From the NCBI RefSeq assembly GCF_002272135.1, contig NZ_NPBF01000026.1, forward strand, positions 1-64,000: 64,000 bases of DNA, written 5' to 3'. The translations under genes were made by a program, and so were the position numbers. Shown here one piece after another: positions 44,320-52,369 of the stretch. The stretch comes from Virgibacillus sp. 7505. GTDB taxonomy: Bacteria; Bacillota; Bacilli; Bacillales; Amphibacillaceae. How positions within the stretch are numbered: position 1 is the first letter of the stretch; every line of letters begins with the position of its first letter. Below the pieces are notes generated by a model. The model did no database searches. It had not been told where the DNA came from and saw only the letters and a program-made list of their open reading frames with translations.

Positions 44320-46500
44320 ATAGCAAAACTTCTATATAGGTTAGGGAAATGGGCAGTAAACTATAAAAAAAGCGTCGTATTCGGAGCTTTGGCACTTCTT
44401 ATTGCCTTAGCTATCGTAACAGTCAGCTTGGGAACGGCATTTAATGAGGATTTGAGTATACCCAATACACCGGCGGAAGAAGCCAATGATTTGCTGAGAG
44501 ATGCATTCCCTGATTCAGAAGCGGGAGCGCAAGTACAGGTTGTTTTCAAAGCCTCGGATGGTGAGGCACTCGATTCGGAAGCATCCAATAAAGTTATTAC
44601 AGATATGCTGAACAGCATCCAAGAAGATGATTCGGATGTTGTCTCCGTAGCAACACCAGTTCAGCTGCAAAATCTGAATGAAGATAAAACGGTCGGTTAC
44701 GGTACTGTTACTTTCAAGGATGAAGCAGCAGAAGTAACACAAGAGTCGATCGATAATGTGACGGAGAAAGTCGAAGAAGCACGCGATGCAGGAATCCAGA
44801 CAGAATTGACTGGGGACGTAGAATTCTCTGGCATGCATTTGGGTGCAGGGGAGATTGTCGGAATCATTGTTGCCTTCCTTGTGCTTGCAGTGACGTTCAC
44901 TAGCTTCTTGGCGGCAGGTATGCCAATTCTATCAGCATTGATTGGATTGGGAATAAGCTTGCTGACAATCGTGATCGGTTCCAACTTCTTTGAAATGCAG
45001 AATGTCTCGCTGACGCTGGCAGCGATGCTCGGTATTGCGGTAGGAATAGATTACGCTTTATTCATCATGACTCGATTCAGACAGCAGCTGGCTGAGGGTA
45101 ATTCTGTCAAGGAGTCAGTGGCTATTGCTATAGGTACTTCCGGCAGTGCCGTTGTATTCGCAGGATTGACAGTTATTATCGGTCTGTTGGGACTTGCTGT
45201 AACAGGAATTCCATTCTTGACTGTAATGGGAGTAGCGGCTTCCATCAGTATCCTGTTGTCTGTAATAGTATCGATTACGGTACTGCCTGCTATCCTTGGA
45301 ATGCTTGGTCACAGAATTGCTCCTTCTAAAGGAAATCGACTCCTTAAGAAAATCACGCGGACGACAGAAAGCAAGCCTGGCAGCAATAAATGGGGTAAAT
45401 TTGTTACGAGACGGCCATTGCTTGTTACATTACTTGCTGTAGCAATCCTTTTGGTTATTGCTATTCCATTCACACATATGAATCTAGGTCTCCCGGATGA
45501 CGGAACTGCAAAACAAGAGGATACAACAGAACGGAAAGCTTACGATATACTGGCGGATGCTTATGGCGAAGGCTTCCATTCTACCTTAGTCGTTGCTGCT
45601 AAAATCGATGATGATGAAAATATCGAAGAAGTCCAACAGGATTTACAAGGAGTCAGCCAGGATATCAGCGAGCTGGATGACGTAAAAACAGTCACCCCAG
45701 CAATGCCGAATGAAGCCGGGGATGTATTTATCATAAGTGTGACACCGGAAACCGGACCAAATGACCAGGAAACAAAAGATATCGTAAATGAAATCAGGAA
45801 CTTGTCCAATGAAGATATGGAATTGCTTGTCACAGGTACTGCTGCCGTCAATATTGATATTGCACAGAAACTGAACGATGCACTGCCAATCTTCGCATTA
45901 CTAATCGTGGGGCTTGCATATGTCCTTCTTGTGCTAGTATTCAGATCTATTCTTCTGCCGCTTAAAGCAGTTCTAGGATTCCTGCTTTCCATCGGTGCAA
46001 CATTAGGGTTTGTTACGTTTGTTGTTCAGGACGGGAACATGATCAACCTGTTCGGATTTCCAGGAGAAAGTCCGATACTGGCCTTCCTGCCTATCATTGC
46101 GATTGGTATCCTATTCGGTTTAGCGATGGACTATGAAGTATTCCTTGTAAGCCGGATGCGCGAGGTGTACTCCCAAACTCGTGATCCGAAAGAAGCGATA
46201 CTTGCGGGTATGCGAGATAGTGGTAAGGTTGTCGTTGCAGCTGGATTGATTATGATGTCGGTATTCGTCGGCTTTATGGTTACTCCTGATGCGATGATTA
46301 AATCAATCGGGATGGCACTGACATTTGGTGTCCTATTCGATGCCTTCGTTGTACGGATGACAATCGTTCCGGCTGTTATGTCCATAATGGGCAATGCGGC
46401 GTGGTATATGCCGAAATGGCTCGATAAGATTTTACCGAACATTGATATAGAAGGGGAAGCACTCCTTCATGATAAAGAAAAGGAAAGAAAAACAAGCTGA
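44320..46500 (+). CDS. MMPL family RND-type exporter (probable ATA start)
   Basis: 726 aa if started at ATA 44320, six bases after GGAGGAG. The first residues then read AKLLYRLGKWAVNYKKSVV, the usual cytoplasmic start and first helix of YdfJ-like MMPL proteins. A TTG at 44389 cuts into the first membrane helix. Twelve helices in two halves, each with a large outside loop; GIDYALFIMTRFR (about 225) and AMDYEVFLVSRMRE (about 605) are the conserved proton-relay segments. Exports lipids, peptides or drugs by proton motive force. Probably repressed by the adjacent TetR protein. Confidence 0.88.
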   Translation: MAKLLYRLGKWAVNYKKSVVFGALALLIALAIVTVSLGTAFNEDLSIPNTPAEEANDLLRDAFPDSEAGAQVQVVFKASDGEALDSEASNKVITDMLNSIQEDDSDVVSVATPVQLQNLNEDKTVGYGTVTFKDEAAEVTQESIDNVTEKVEEARDAGIQTELTGDVEFSGMHLGAGEIVGIIVAFLVLAVTFTSFLAAGMPILSALIGLGISLLTIVIGSNFFEMQNVSLTLAAMLGIAVGIDYALFIMTRFRQQLAEGNSVKESVAIAIGTSGSAVVFAGLTVIIGLLGLAVTGIPFLTVMGVAASISILLSVIVSITVLPAILGMLGHRIAPSKGNRLLKKITRTTESKPGSNKWGKFVTRRPLLVTLLAVAILLVIAIPFTHMNLGLPDDGTAKQEDTTERKAYDILADAYGEGFHSTLVVAAKIDDDENIEEVQQDLQGVSQDISELDDVKTVTPAMPNEAGDVFIISVTPETGPNDQETKDIVNEIRNLSNEDMELLVTGTAAVNIDIAQKLNDALPIFALLIVGLAYVLLVLVFRSILLPLKAVLGFLLSIGATLGFVTFVVQDGNMINLFGFPGESPILAFLPIIAIGILFGLAMDYEVFLVSRMREVYSQTRDPKEAILAGMRDSGKVVVAAGLIMMSVFVGFMVTPDAMIKSIGMALTFGVLFDAFVVRMTIVPAVMSIMGNAAWYMPKWLDKILPNIDIEGEALLHDKEKERKTS

Positions 46501-46509
46501 TTAGGAAAA

Positions 46510-46545
46510 GAGATGCTCTCACGGAGAGCGTCTCTTTCTTTTTAC
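46510..46545 (+). terminator. Terminator after MMPL gene
   Basis: 10-bp stem GAGATGCTCT/AGAGCGTCTC then TTTCTTTTT. Confidence 0.85.
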
Positions 46546-46661
46546 AGACAATGTTCATAAAGATATACTGAGAACCTGACCAATCCTGCTAAAATGGAAA
46601 CAGGGCAGGCCGTCTTCTGTCGTCATAACATTCTGTGCAGCAAGAAGAAAGGAACGTTAAC

Positions 46662-47426
46662 ATGCAGCCACTGACACATGAGAATCTATCGCAGCTTAAA
46701 GAACTGAAAACAGAACTTACAAGATTTACTGCCGTATACAAATTCGCTCTGGATGAAGTGAATACGAAAATCAATATCTTAAAAGAAGAATTTTCTATTA
46801 TTCATGATTACAATCCAATCGAACACTGCAGTTCACGATTGAAATCACCAGAAAGTATTCTGAAGAAGATCTTTAAAAAGAATATAGATTTTTCATTGGA
46901 AGCAATAAAGGAAAATATTAAAGATATTGCTGGGATTAGAATCACTTGTTCGTTTAAGTCTGATATCTATGCATTGAGCGAAATGATTGAAAAACAAAAA
47001 GATATCGAAGTAATAGAAAGAAAAGATTATATAAAGAACCCAAAGCCAAATGGCTACCAAAGTCTGCACCTCATCGTGAAAGTACCCGTCTTTTTGTCGG
47101 ACCGGGAAGAAAGCGTGTGTGTGGAGATACAAATAAGAACAATCGCTATGGATTTTTGGGCAAGTCTTGAACACAAAATATACTATAAATATGAGAAAGA
47201 TATACCCAGCCGGCTGGCAAGCGAGTTAAAAGCAGCGGCTGATTCTGCGTCCGCATTGGATGATAAGATGGAGAAAATCCATAATGAAGTGAAAGAGCTT
47301 AAGAATGAAAGCTTAAGCGAACAATTAGATGAAGTTCTCGATTTAAGCAGTTTGACTGCAACCCGGGACAAGATTATGCAGGGAATACTGCAGCAGCTAA
47401 TAGATAAGCCAAAGAAACTAAACTAA
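46662..47426 (+). CDS. Small alarmone synthetase (RelA/SpoT synthetase domain)
   Basis: 254 aa from ATG 46662 (AAAGGAAC upstream). Single (p)ppGpp-synthetase domain: DIAGIRITCSF (about 95), NPKPNGYQSLHL (about 127) and VEIQIRTIAMDFWASLEHK (about 149-167). No hydrolase, TGS or ACT domain, so it is of the SAS type (RelQ/RelP). About 40 residues longer than B. subtilis YjbM/YwaC, the excess being a charged C-terminal coiled-coil-like tail. Makes alarmones from ATP and GTP/GDP. Monocistronic. Confidence 0.88.
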   Translation: MQPLTHENLSQLKELKTELTRFTAVYKFALDEVNTKINILKEEFSIIHDYNPIEHCSSRLKSPESILKKIFKKNIDFSLEAIKENIKDIAGIRITCSFKSDIYALSEMIEKQKDIEVIERKDYIKNPKPNGYQSLHLIVKVPVFLSDREESVCVEIQIRTIAMDFWASLEHKIYYKYEKDIPSRLASELKAAADSASALDDKMEKIHNEVKELKNESLSEQLDEVLDLSSLTATRDKIMQGILQQLIDKPKKLN

Positions 47427-47430
47427 TTGA

Positions 47431-47470
47431 AAAAGGTCCGTTCATGTAATTTGATGAATGGACCTTTTCT
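47431..47470 (+). terminator. Terminator after alarmone synthetase gene
   Basis: 15-bp stem AAAAGGTCCGTTCAT/ATGAATGGACCTTTT with one G-T pair, then CTTT. Confidence 0.85.
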
Positions 47471-47491
47471 TTATCTGTATTAAAATATTAA

Positions 47492-47740
47492 CTATTTCCG
47501 AGAGGTTTTCTGCATGTTCCTAAGTTGACCCAATTCCCACTTTACATTTACAATTGGGGAACCATTGTAGATGGCGTTTAAGGTGGCAGTTATAATATCC
47601 AGTTCTTCCTGTTGTATGGTGTTTCCTGACAACAGATTTTCAAGCCATGATTGAATTTTAATAGGAGCTATATTGCCGGCAATTCCGTCGTCTTGAAATG
47701 CCGTAGGTACAGCGATATGATAGTTTTTCTTCAACAAGGG
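47492..47740 (-). pseudogene. DapA-family (dihydrodipicolinate synthase-like) remnant
   Basis: Open frame of 81 codons from a TTG, no ribosome site. The first 15 residues (YHIAVPTAFQDDG) look like the N-terminus of DHDPS/N-acetylneuraminate-lyase proteins. The rest (GIAGNIAPIKIQSWLENLLSG, key G-N-I-A-P, and then NGSPIVNVKWELGQL) looks like their C-terminal third. About 180 residues including the active-site Tyr and Lys are absent. Upstream the frame is closed by a TAG two codons after an ATG. I read it as a gene with a large internal deletion; family call by motif only. Confidence 0.5.
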
Positions 47741-47841
47741 CTAACTCATCCTGATAAATTATAAGGATCTGCTGCTCCACCATAACCTAGTTCATCAAGA
47801 TTTATATAGAAGATAATTGGGCAGAAAAAACCTCATCATTT

Positions 47842-47855
47842 TGAAAGCGTTTACA
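47842..47855. promoter_or_regulatory. cre (CcpA) site upstream of PTS IIC
   Basis: TGAAAGCGTTTACA is a full match to TGWAANCGNTNWCA, 35 bp before the ATG of the PTS gene. Expected to repress it in the presence of glucose. Confidence 0.8.
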
Positions 47856-47889
47856 TAAACTGCTGTAAATCCGCTGAGGAGGTACAGTC

Positions 47890-49203
47890 ATGAGTAAAGT
47901 GAATCAGTTCCTGGAGGAGAAAGTAATGCCAGTTGCTGCGAAGGTAGCGCAGCAGCGACACTTGAATGCACTCCGTGATGGACTTATTTTATCAATGCCG
48001 CTTATCATCATCGGTTCTTTCTTTTTAATTCTTGCCAATTTCCCGATACAGCCGTATATGGATTTCCTAGCTGAGCGGCCGCAGCTTAAGGAGAGCTTAT
48101 TGTACCCATATCGCGGCACGTTTGAATTGATGACTTTGATTGCCGTTTTTGGGATCGGCTATCGTTTGGCTGAGTCATATAAAGTGGATCCTCTTGCGGC
48201 TGGTGCTGTATCTTTATCAGCATATTTCGTCGGCACACCATATGTAACGTATATAATAGGCAAGACACCAGAAGGCGTGGATATTACCGAAACAGCGTAT
48301 CAGACAGCGATGTTCACAAGTAAGGGACTATTCGTGGGGATGCTGATTGCGCTGCTTTGTACAGAAATTTATCGATTCATTGTACAGCGCAATTTGGTCA
48401 TCAAGCTGCCAGATGGAGTACCGCCGGCAGTCGCTCGCTCTTTTACCGCTTTGATACCAGGATTCTTTGCCATCATAGCTATCTGGGTTATCCGCTTACT
48501 CGTGGAAAACGTCGGTTCATTCGGCAGTATCCACAACGTCATCACTGTACTGCTTCAAAAACCGCTCACATCCATCGGAACGAGTCTTGCTGGTACACTG
48601 ATTATTTTCTTATTGATCACATTGCTTTGGAGTACTGGTTTACATGGAGCGACAATTGTCGGGGCAGTAACAGGGCCAATTTGGCTGACGTTGACAGCAG
48701 AAAACGCCAAATCCTTCGAGCTTGGCGAACCTGTTCAGCATATCGTCACGAACGAAATCAATGATATTGTCTTTATCGGAGGTTCTGGAACAACCCTGGG
48801 CCTTGTGCTGGCAATGCTATTGTTCGCGAAAAGTCAGCAGATGAAGCAGCTTGGCAGACTAAGTATAGGTCCTGGTATATTCAATATCAATGAACCGGTA
48901 CTATTCGGGATGCCTATCGTCATGAACCCGCTATTGATTGTACCCTTTATAGTGACACCCCTCATATCGGTACTGATTACGTATTTGGCTATGGACTGGG
49001 GAATCGTTGCAAAGCCAATCGGAATCGTACCTCCGTGGACAATGCCGCCTATATTACAAGGCTATTTGATTACGGGCAGCATATCCGGTGCAATTCTGCA
49101 GATTGTCATTCTAATTCTATCCTTCCTTATTTATTACCCATTTTTCCGACTGTGGGATAAACAAAAAGCAGCGGAAGAAAGAGCAGGAGGAGAAGAGCAG
49201 TAA
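47890..49203 (+). CDS. PTS system IIC component, lactose/cellobiose family
   Basis: 437 aa, about ten membrane helices. Opens MSKVNQFLEEKVMPVAAKVA and has GTFELMTLIAVFGIGYRLAE (about 77), TGLHGATIVGAVTGPIW (about 250) and NINEPVLFGMPIVMNP (about 337), all typical of CelB/LicC. It is an orphan: no IIA, IIB or glycosidase gene is near, so it must use partners encoded elsewhere. GAGGAGG precedes the ATG and a cre site controls it. Likely substrates are beta-diglucosides or chitobiose-type sugars. Confidence 0.9.
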   Translation: MSKVNQFLEEKVMPVAAKVAQQRHLNALRDGLILSMPLIIIGSFFLILANFPIQPYMDFLAERPQLKESLLYPYRGTFELMTLIAVFGIGYRLAESYKVDPLAAGAVSLSAYFVGTPYVTYIIGKTPEGVDITETAYQTAMFTSKGLFVGMLIALLCTEIYRFIVQRNLVIKLPDGVPPAVARSFTALIPGFFAIIAIWVIRLLVENVGSFGSIHNVITVLLQKPLTSIGTSLAGTLIIFLLITLLWSTGLHGATIVGAVTGPIWLTLTAENAKSFELGEPVQHIVTNEINDIVFIGGSGTTLGLVLAMLLFAKSQQMKQLGRLSIGPGIFNINEPVLFGMPIVMNPLLIVPFIVTPLISVLITYLAMDWGIVAKPIGIVPPWTMPPILQGYLITGSISGAILQIVILILSFLIYYPFFRLWDKQKAAEERAGGEEQ

Positions 49204-49218
49204 CTGCTCTTCTTGTTA
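49191..49218 (+). terminator. Terminator formed across the PTS stop codon
   Basis: Stem AGAAGAGCAG/CTGCTCTTCT whose three-base loop is the TAA stop codon itself, followed by TGTTAC. Confidence 0.7.
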
Positions 49219-49371
49219 CATAGAAAAGCCTAAATCTGAAGAAGCTGTGAAAAGATAAGGATTGTGGAATGGTAACTTAGGGAATCTTTCAATATAGAAA
49301 AATTGAAATATTTGCAGGAAATAGCACAATCAATCGAGAAACAAGTAGAAAAAGGCTATAGGAGGGGAATT

Positions 49372-49956
49372 ATGACGACGTCGTACGAGGCATTAGTGGC
49401 AGAGATGGAACGCATTTCGACAGTGATACAGAAGTTTCCGGAAAATCTGCAAGGCAAGGTTTTCGACATAATGGTAAAGAGCTATCTTGGGGAGCAAGGT
49501 TTTGGATATGAAGCGGCAGCAGCAGAGGAACCAGAAACAGAAACAGTACAGCACATATCGGTCGTCGACTCCAATCGAGTCCAATCAATCAAGAAGCGTC
49601 CGATCCGCCGGAATAAGGACTCCTATAGCATGGTGAAAGATCTTGACCTGCTAGGTAAAAGCGGTGTGGAACCATTCCGTGATTTCCTGGAGCGATATGA
49701 AGTGAATTCTAATATCAAGTTCAATACAGTGGCAGTCTACTATTTGAAGAATGTCCTGCATATACCGGATGTGACAATCGATCACATCTATACATGCTAT
49801 AAAAATGGCGAGCGGAAGGTGCCAGGCAATCTCAGACAAAGTATTACAGATACTTCCAGTTCTAAATATGGCTATATCAATATGAGTGACAATCATATTA
49901 CACTCAGTGTCCTAGGAGAAAATCTTGTGGAGTTCGAACTGAAGCAGGAAGCATAA
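49372..49956 (+). CDS. Hypothetical protein
   Basis: 194 aa from ATG 49372 (AGGAGGGG upstream); the frame is open back to 49303 but without a ribosome site. The N-terminal helical part (1-40) and an acidic Glu/Thr linker (about 44-60) precede a basic stretch KKRPIRRNKDS (about 71) and a C-terminal domain with FRDFLERYEVNSNIKFNTVAVYYLKNVL, key residues F, L, F, Y. The latter resembles helical DNA/protein-interaction domains, but no family is recognised. Confidence 0.75.
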   Translation: MTTSYEALVAEMERISTVIQKFPENLQGKVFDIMVKSYLGEQGFGYEAAAAEEPETETVQHISVVDSNRVQSIKKRPIRRNKDSYSMVKDLDLLGKSGVEPFRDFLERYEVNSNIKFNTVAVYYLKNVLHIPDVTIDHIYTCYKNGERKVPGNLRQSITDTSSSKYGYINMSDNHITLSVLGENLVEFELKQEA

Positions 49957-50040
49957 TTCTAGTTTGAAGAAAGCGCAAACAAGGAATATATAATCAGAGC
50001 GTTACTGAATCATCACAAATGAGTGGAGGGAAGTAACAAG

Positions 50041-50328
50041 ATGAAGAAAACGAATATTGGATGGATTGCAGGAGGAACAGTCGCAGTAGCCGCAGCAGCA
50101 GGTACCTTTTCATATTTAAAACGCAAGAAGGATGATCCGGACGTGACTGGATCGAATTTGCAGGGGAAAGAGCGAGAGGATAAGATTCCTAGTCCGGATG
50201 CTGAAAAAGACGACGCAGAGAAAGGCTTGACTGCATTGGACCACCATTATCGGGAAGAATGGGTGGCTAATACAATCACACCAACTGAAGAAGAGATCAA
50301 AGCAGCAGAAGAAAAAGTGAACAAATGA
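50041..50328 (+). CDS. Small membrane-anchored protein, unknown
   Basis: 95 aa from ATG 50041 (TGGAGGGA upstream). One N-terminal hydrophobic segment IGWIAGGTVAVAAAAGTFSYL (I6-L26), then KRKK as stop-transfer and a hydrophilic acidic tail of about 65 residues facing the cytoplasm. No family recognised. Confidence 0.7.
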   Translation: MKKTNIGWIAGGTVAVAAAAGTFSYLKRKKDDPDVTGSNLQGKEREDKIPSPDAEKDDAEKGLTALDHHYREEWVANTITPTEEEIKAAEEKVNK

Positions 50329-50333
50329 ACCTA

Positions 50334-50369
50334 AGCCGGCTATGAACTTATCTCATAGCTGGCTTTTTG
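50334..50369 (+). terminator. Terminator after small membrane protein
   Basis: Stem AGCCGGCTATGA/TCATAGCTGGCT then TTTTG. Confidence 0.85.
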
Positions 50370-50553
50370 TGTGCATATCAACTACAAACAAAGATATTGT
50401 GTGGCGGTTTGGAATTATTTCAAGCTAGCCTTCCTATCTAGTCAAATTAATCCCTGTAACTGTACGAAGCTATAATTTGTAAGATGTTCTTGGTTTTCCA
50501 TATGTTTTATATCTATAATGGAATTAAATTTGAGATAGAGAGGTCAAAATCCC

Positions 50554-50715
50554 ATGACAGCAATATCCTTTTATACCGTTGCCATCATTGCGCTTATTCT
50601 GGTGATTGTGATAGGAGTTATCACCGGTATCTATCTAGTATTCAGAACGTACAACCGAAGACGGCAGCAGGCATATATGGCAGAATGGCAAGCAGCTCGG
50701 AGACAGCGAAAATGA
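50554..50715 (+). CDS. Small single-span membrane protein (53 aa)
   Basis: MTAISFYTVAIIALILVIVI starts a single hydrophobic helix (to about residue 28), followed by a basic tail RTYNRRRQQ and AARRQRK. AGAGAGGTC precedes the ATG. Its stop overlaps the start of the next gene (ATGA), so the two are translationally coupled. Too short for family assignment. Confidence 0.7.
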   Translation: MTAISFYTVAIIALILVIVIGVITGIYLVFRTYNRRRQQAYMAEWQAARRQRK

Positions 50716-51186
50716 CAAAGTATCAGATTGTACCTATGACACAGCTACAGGCAGTATCGATTGCGAACACATGGAGATATGAAGGTATCTATGCTTTTTA
50801 TGATATGGACCAAGATGAAGAAGACATGGCTGAATTCCTCGACCCTGCAGCCAGAGAAGGAAAAGTTTTTGTGGTGACACAGATGGAAGAGGTCATCGGA
50901 TTTTGCAGTATCGAATCAGAAAAGGAGGAAGTAGAAATTGGATTTGGTATGCGGCCTGATCTGACCGGGAAAGGCAACGGGAAAGATTTTGTGTCATTTC
51001 TGGTTGATTACATCACAAAAGCATATCATCCGAAAAAGATCTGTCTTGCCGTAGCTGGTTTCAAGCAAGCGGGCTATTACGTTGTACGAGCGAATTGGTT
51101 TCCAGCAGACGGAGTACTTTGATCAGTCCACAAATGGTGATGTATATCCTTTTGTACGGATGATACTGGAAAGCAAAAAGGATTAG
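50712..51186 (+). pseudogene. GNAT acetyltransferase interrupted by a +1 frameshift
   Basis: From ATG 50712 the frame gives a GNAT N-terminal half: FYDMDQDEEDMAEFLDP and EVEIGFGMRPDLTGKGNGKD, the last holding the acetyl-CoA loop. It stops at 51122. One base off, from about 51068, the expected C-terminus reads RAITLYERIGFQQTEYFD and continues NGDVYPFVRMILESKKD to a TAG at 51184. The total length is one base more than a multiple of three, so a single inserted base near CAAGCGGG (51065-51072) explains it. The truncated form ends before the last strand and is probably inactive; a sequencing error is the alternative. Confidence 0.8.
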
Positions 51187-51261
51187 TTGCTGTTACATCT
51201 AGATTCTACTAGGATCAAAAACAAGCAAGACACCAATAGAAATCAGATATGGGGAATTTAA

Positions 51262-52248
51262 ATGGAGACAAAAATAACGTCAGCTATCGAAGTCGCTAAA
51301 TTAGCAAATGTATCACAGTCAACGGTATCACGAGTTTTTACACCAGGTGCTAGTGTATCCGAAAAAACCCGGATAAAAGTAATGAAAGCTGCTGAAGAGT
51401 TGAATTATCAGCCTAATGCCTTGGCTCGCGGACTCATTACTAAGAAAACAAATATGATCGGCTTGGCTATGAAAGATATCCAAAATCCCTTCTACCATGA
51501 AGTATTAGGTCTGTTTACTAAAAAGCTTAAGGAAAAGGGGTATTCCGTGTTATTTGTGTATACGGAGAATGAGGAAATCCAGCAAGAAGAGATCAACCAT
51601 TTCCTAGAATACAATGTGGAAGCAATAATTGTGACTGATGCACTTTTGTCGTCAAATGTTGTAACCCGTCTTAAAGCAAATAACATTCCAGTTATATTAT
51701 TTAACCGTCATGATAAGGATCTCGAGTGCCATTCCGTTGTTTGCGATAATGTAAATGCTTCAAAGAAAATAGGTGCCTACATTTACGATCTAGGAGTACA
51801 GGACATAGTATTTATCACTGGAAAAGTGAACACATCAACAAGCCGTGATAGACAGAAAGGTTTTACTGAATTCTTTAAAGACAAAAATACTGACATCACT
51901 ATTTTGGAAGGCGATTACACCTACGAGAAATCTTTTTTTCTTACACGGGATCTGATTCAAAAAGGTAATACGCCGGAGGTAATATTCGGTGCAAATGATA
52001 TAACAGCATTAGGAGCATTAGATGCCTTGAAAGAATGCAGCGTTCACGTACCTGAACAAACAATGGTTATTGGTTTTGATGATATAAAGATGTCTTCTTG
52101 GCCCAATTACTCTTTGTCTACTTGGGCCCAGCCAATCAAGGAAATGGTAGAAACAACAATTGAATTGATTACACGGAAAGAAGAAAAGCATGGGCCCGAA
52201 TTCATCAAATTAGAGGGAAAGTTCATTCGCAGGACAACAACAAGATAA
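51262..52248 (+). CDS. LacI/GalR family transcriptional regulator
   Basis: 328 aa. N-terminal headpiece (about 5-55) SAIEVAKLANVSQSTVSRVF with the hinge-helix NALARGL; periplasmic-binding-like sensor domain behind it (NMIGLAMKDIQNPFY, VIFGANDITALGALDA, VIGFDDIKMSSW). It precedes, in the same direction, a HisD-like dehydrogenase and a GntP permease whose leader carries two matching palindromes. Effector presumably the pathway substrate. Confidence 0.9.
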   Translation: METKITSAIEVAKLANVSQSTVSRVFTPGASVSEKTRIKVMKAAEELNYQPNALARGLITKKTNMIGLAMKDIQNPFYHEVLGLFTKKLKEKGYSVLFVYTENEEIQQEEINHFLEYNVEAIIVTDALLSSNVVTRLKANNIPVILFNRHDKDLECHSVVCDNVNASKKIGAYIYDLGVQDIVFITGKVNTSTSRDRQKGFTEFFKDKNTDITILEGDYTYEKSFFLTRDLIQKGNTPEVIFGANDITALGALDALKECSVHVPEQTMVIGFDDIKMSSWPNYSLSTWAQPIKEMVETTIELITRKEEKHGPEFIKLEGKFIRRTTTR

Positions 52249-52254
52249 AATAGT

Positions 52255-52283
52255 TTGACAAATGAAAGCGTTTCAATTAATAT
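52255..52283 (+). promoter_or_regulatory. SigA promoter with embedded cre-like site
   Basis: TTGACA (52255-52260), 17-bp spacer, TAATAT (52278-52283). TGAAAGCGTTTCAA (52263-52276) inside the spacer resembles a cre site, so CcpA or a LacI-type protein could block RNA polymerase here. Confidence 0.7.
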
Positions 52284-52300
52284 ACTGACTGTAATTAATT

Positions 52301-52318
52301 TTTGCATACGTATGCAAA
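52301..52318. promoter_or_regulatory. LacI-type operator O1
   Basis: TTTGCATACGTATGCAAA, a perfect 18-bp palindrome with central CG as bound by LacI-family proteins, 23 bp past the -10 box. Confidence 0.75.
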
Positions 52319-52332
52319 TTCATGTTAGGTGT

Positions 52333-52350
52333 TTTGCATACGTATTCATT
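52333..52350. promoter_or_regulatory. LacI-type operator O2
   Basis: TTTGCATACGTATTCATT, an imperfect copy of O1 centred exactly 32 bp downstream (about three helical turns), just before the dehydrogenase ribosome site. Confidence 0.7.
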
Positions 52351-52369
52351 TCACTGGGAGGGATTTAGC

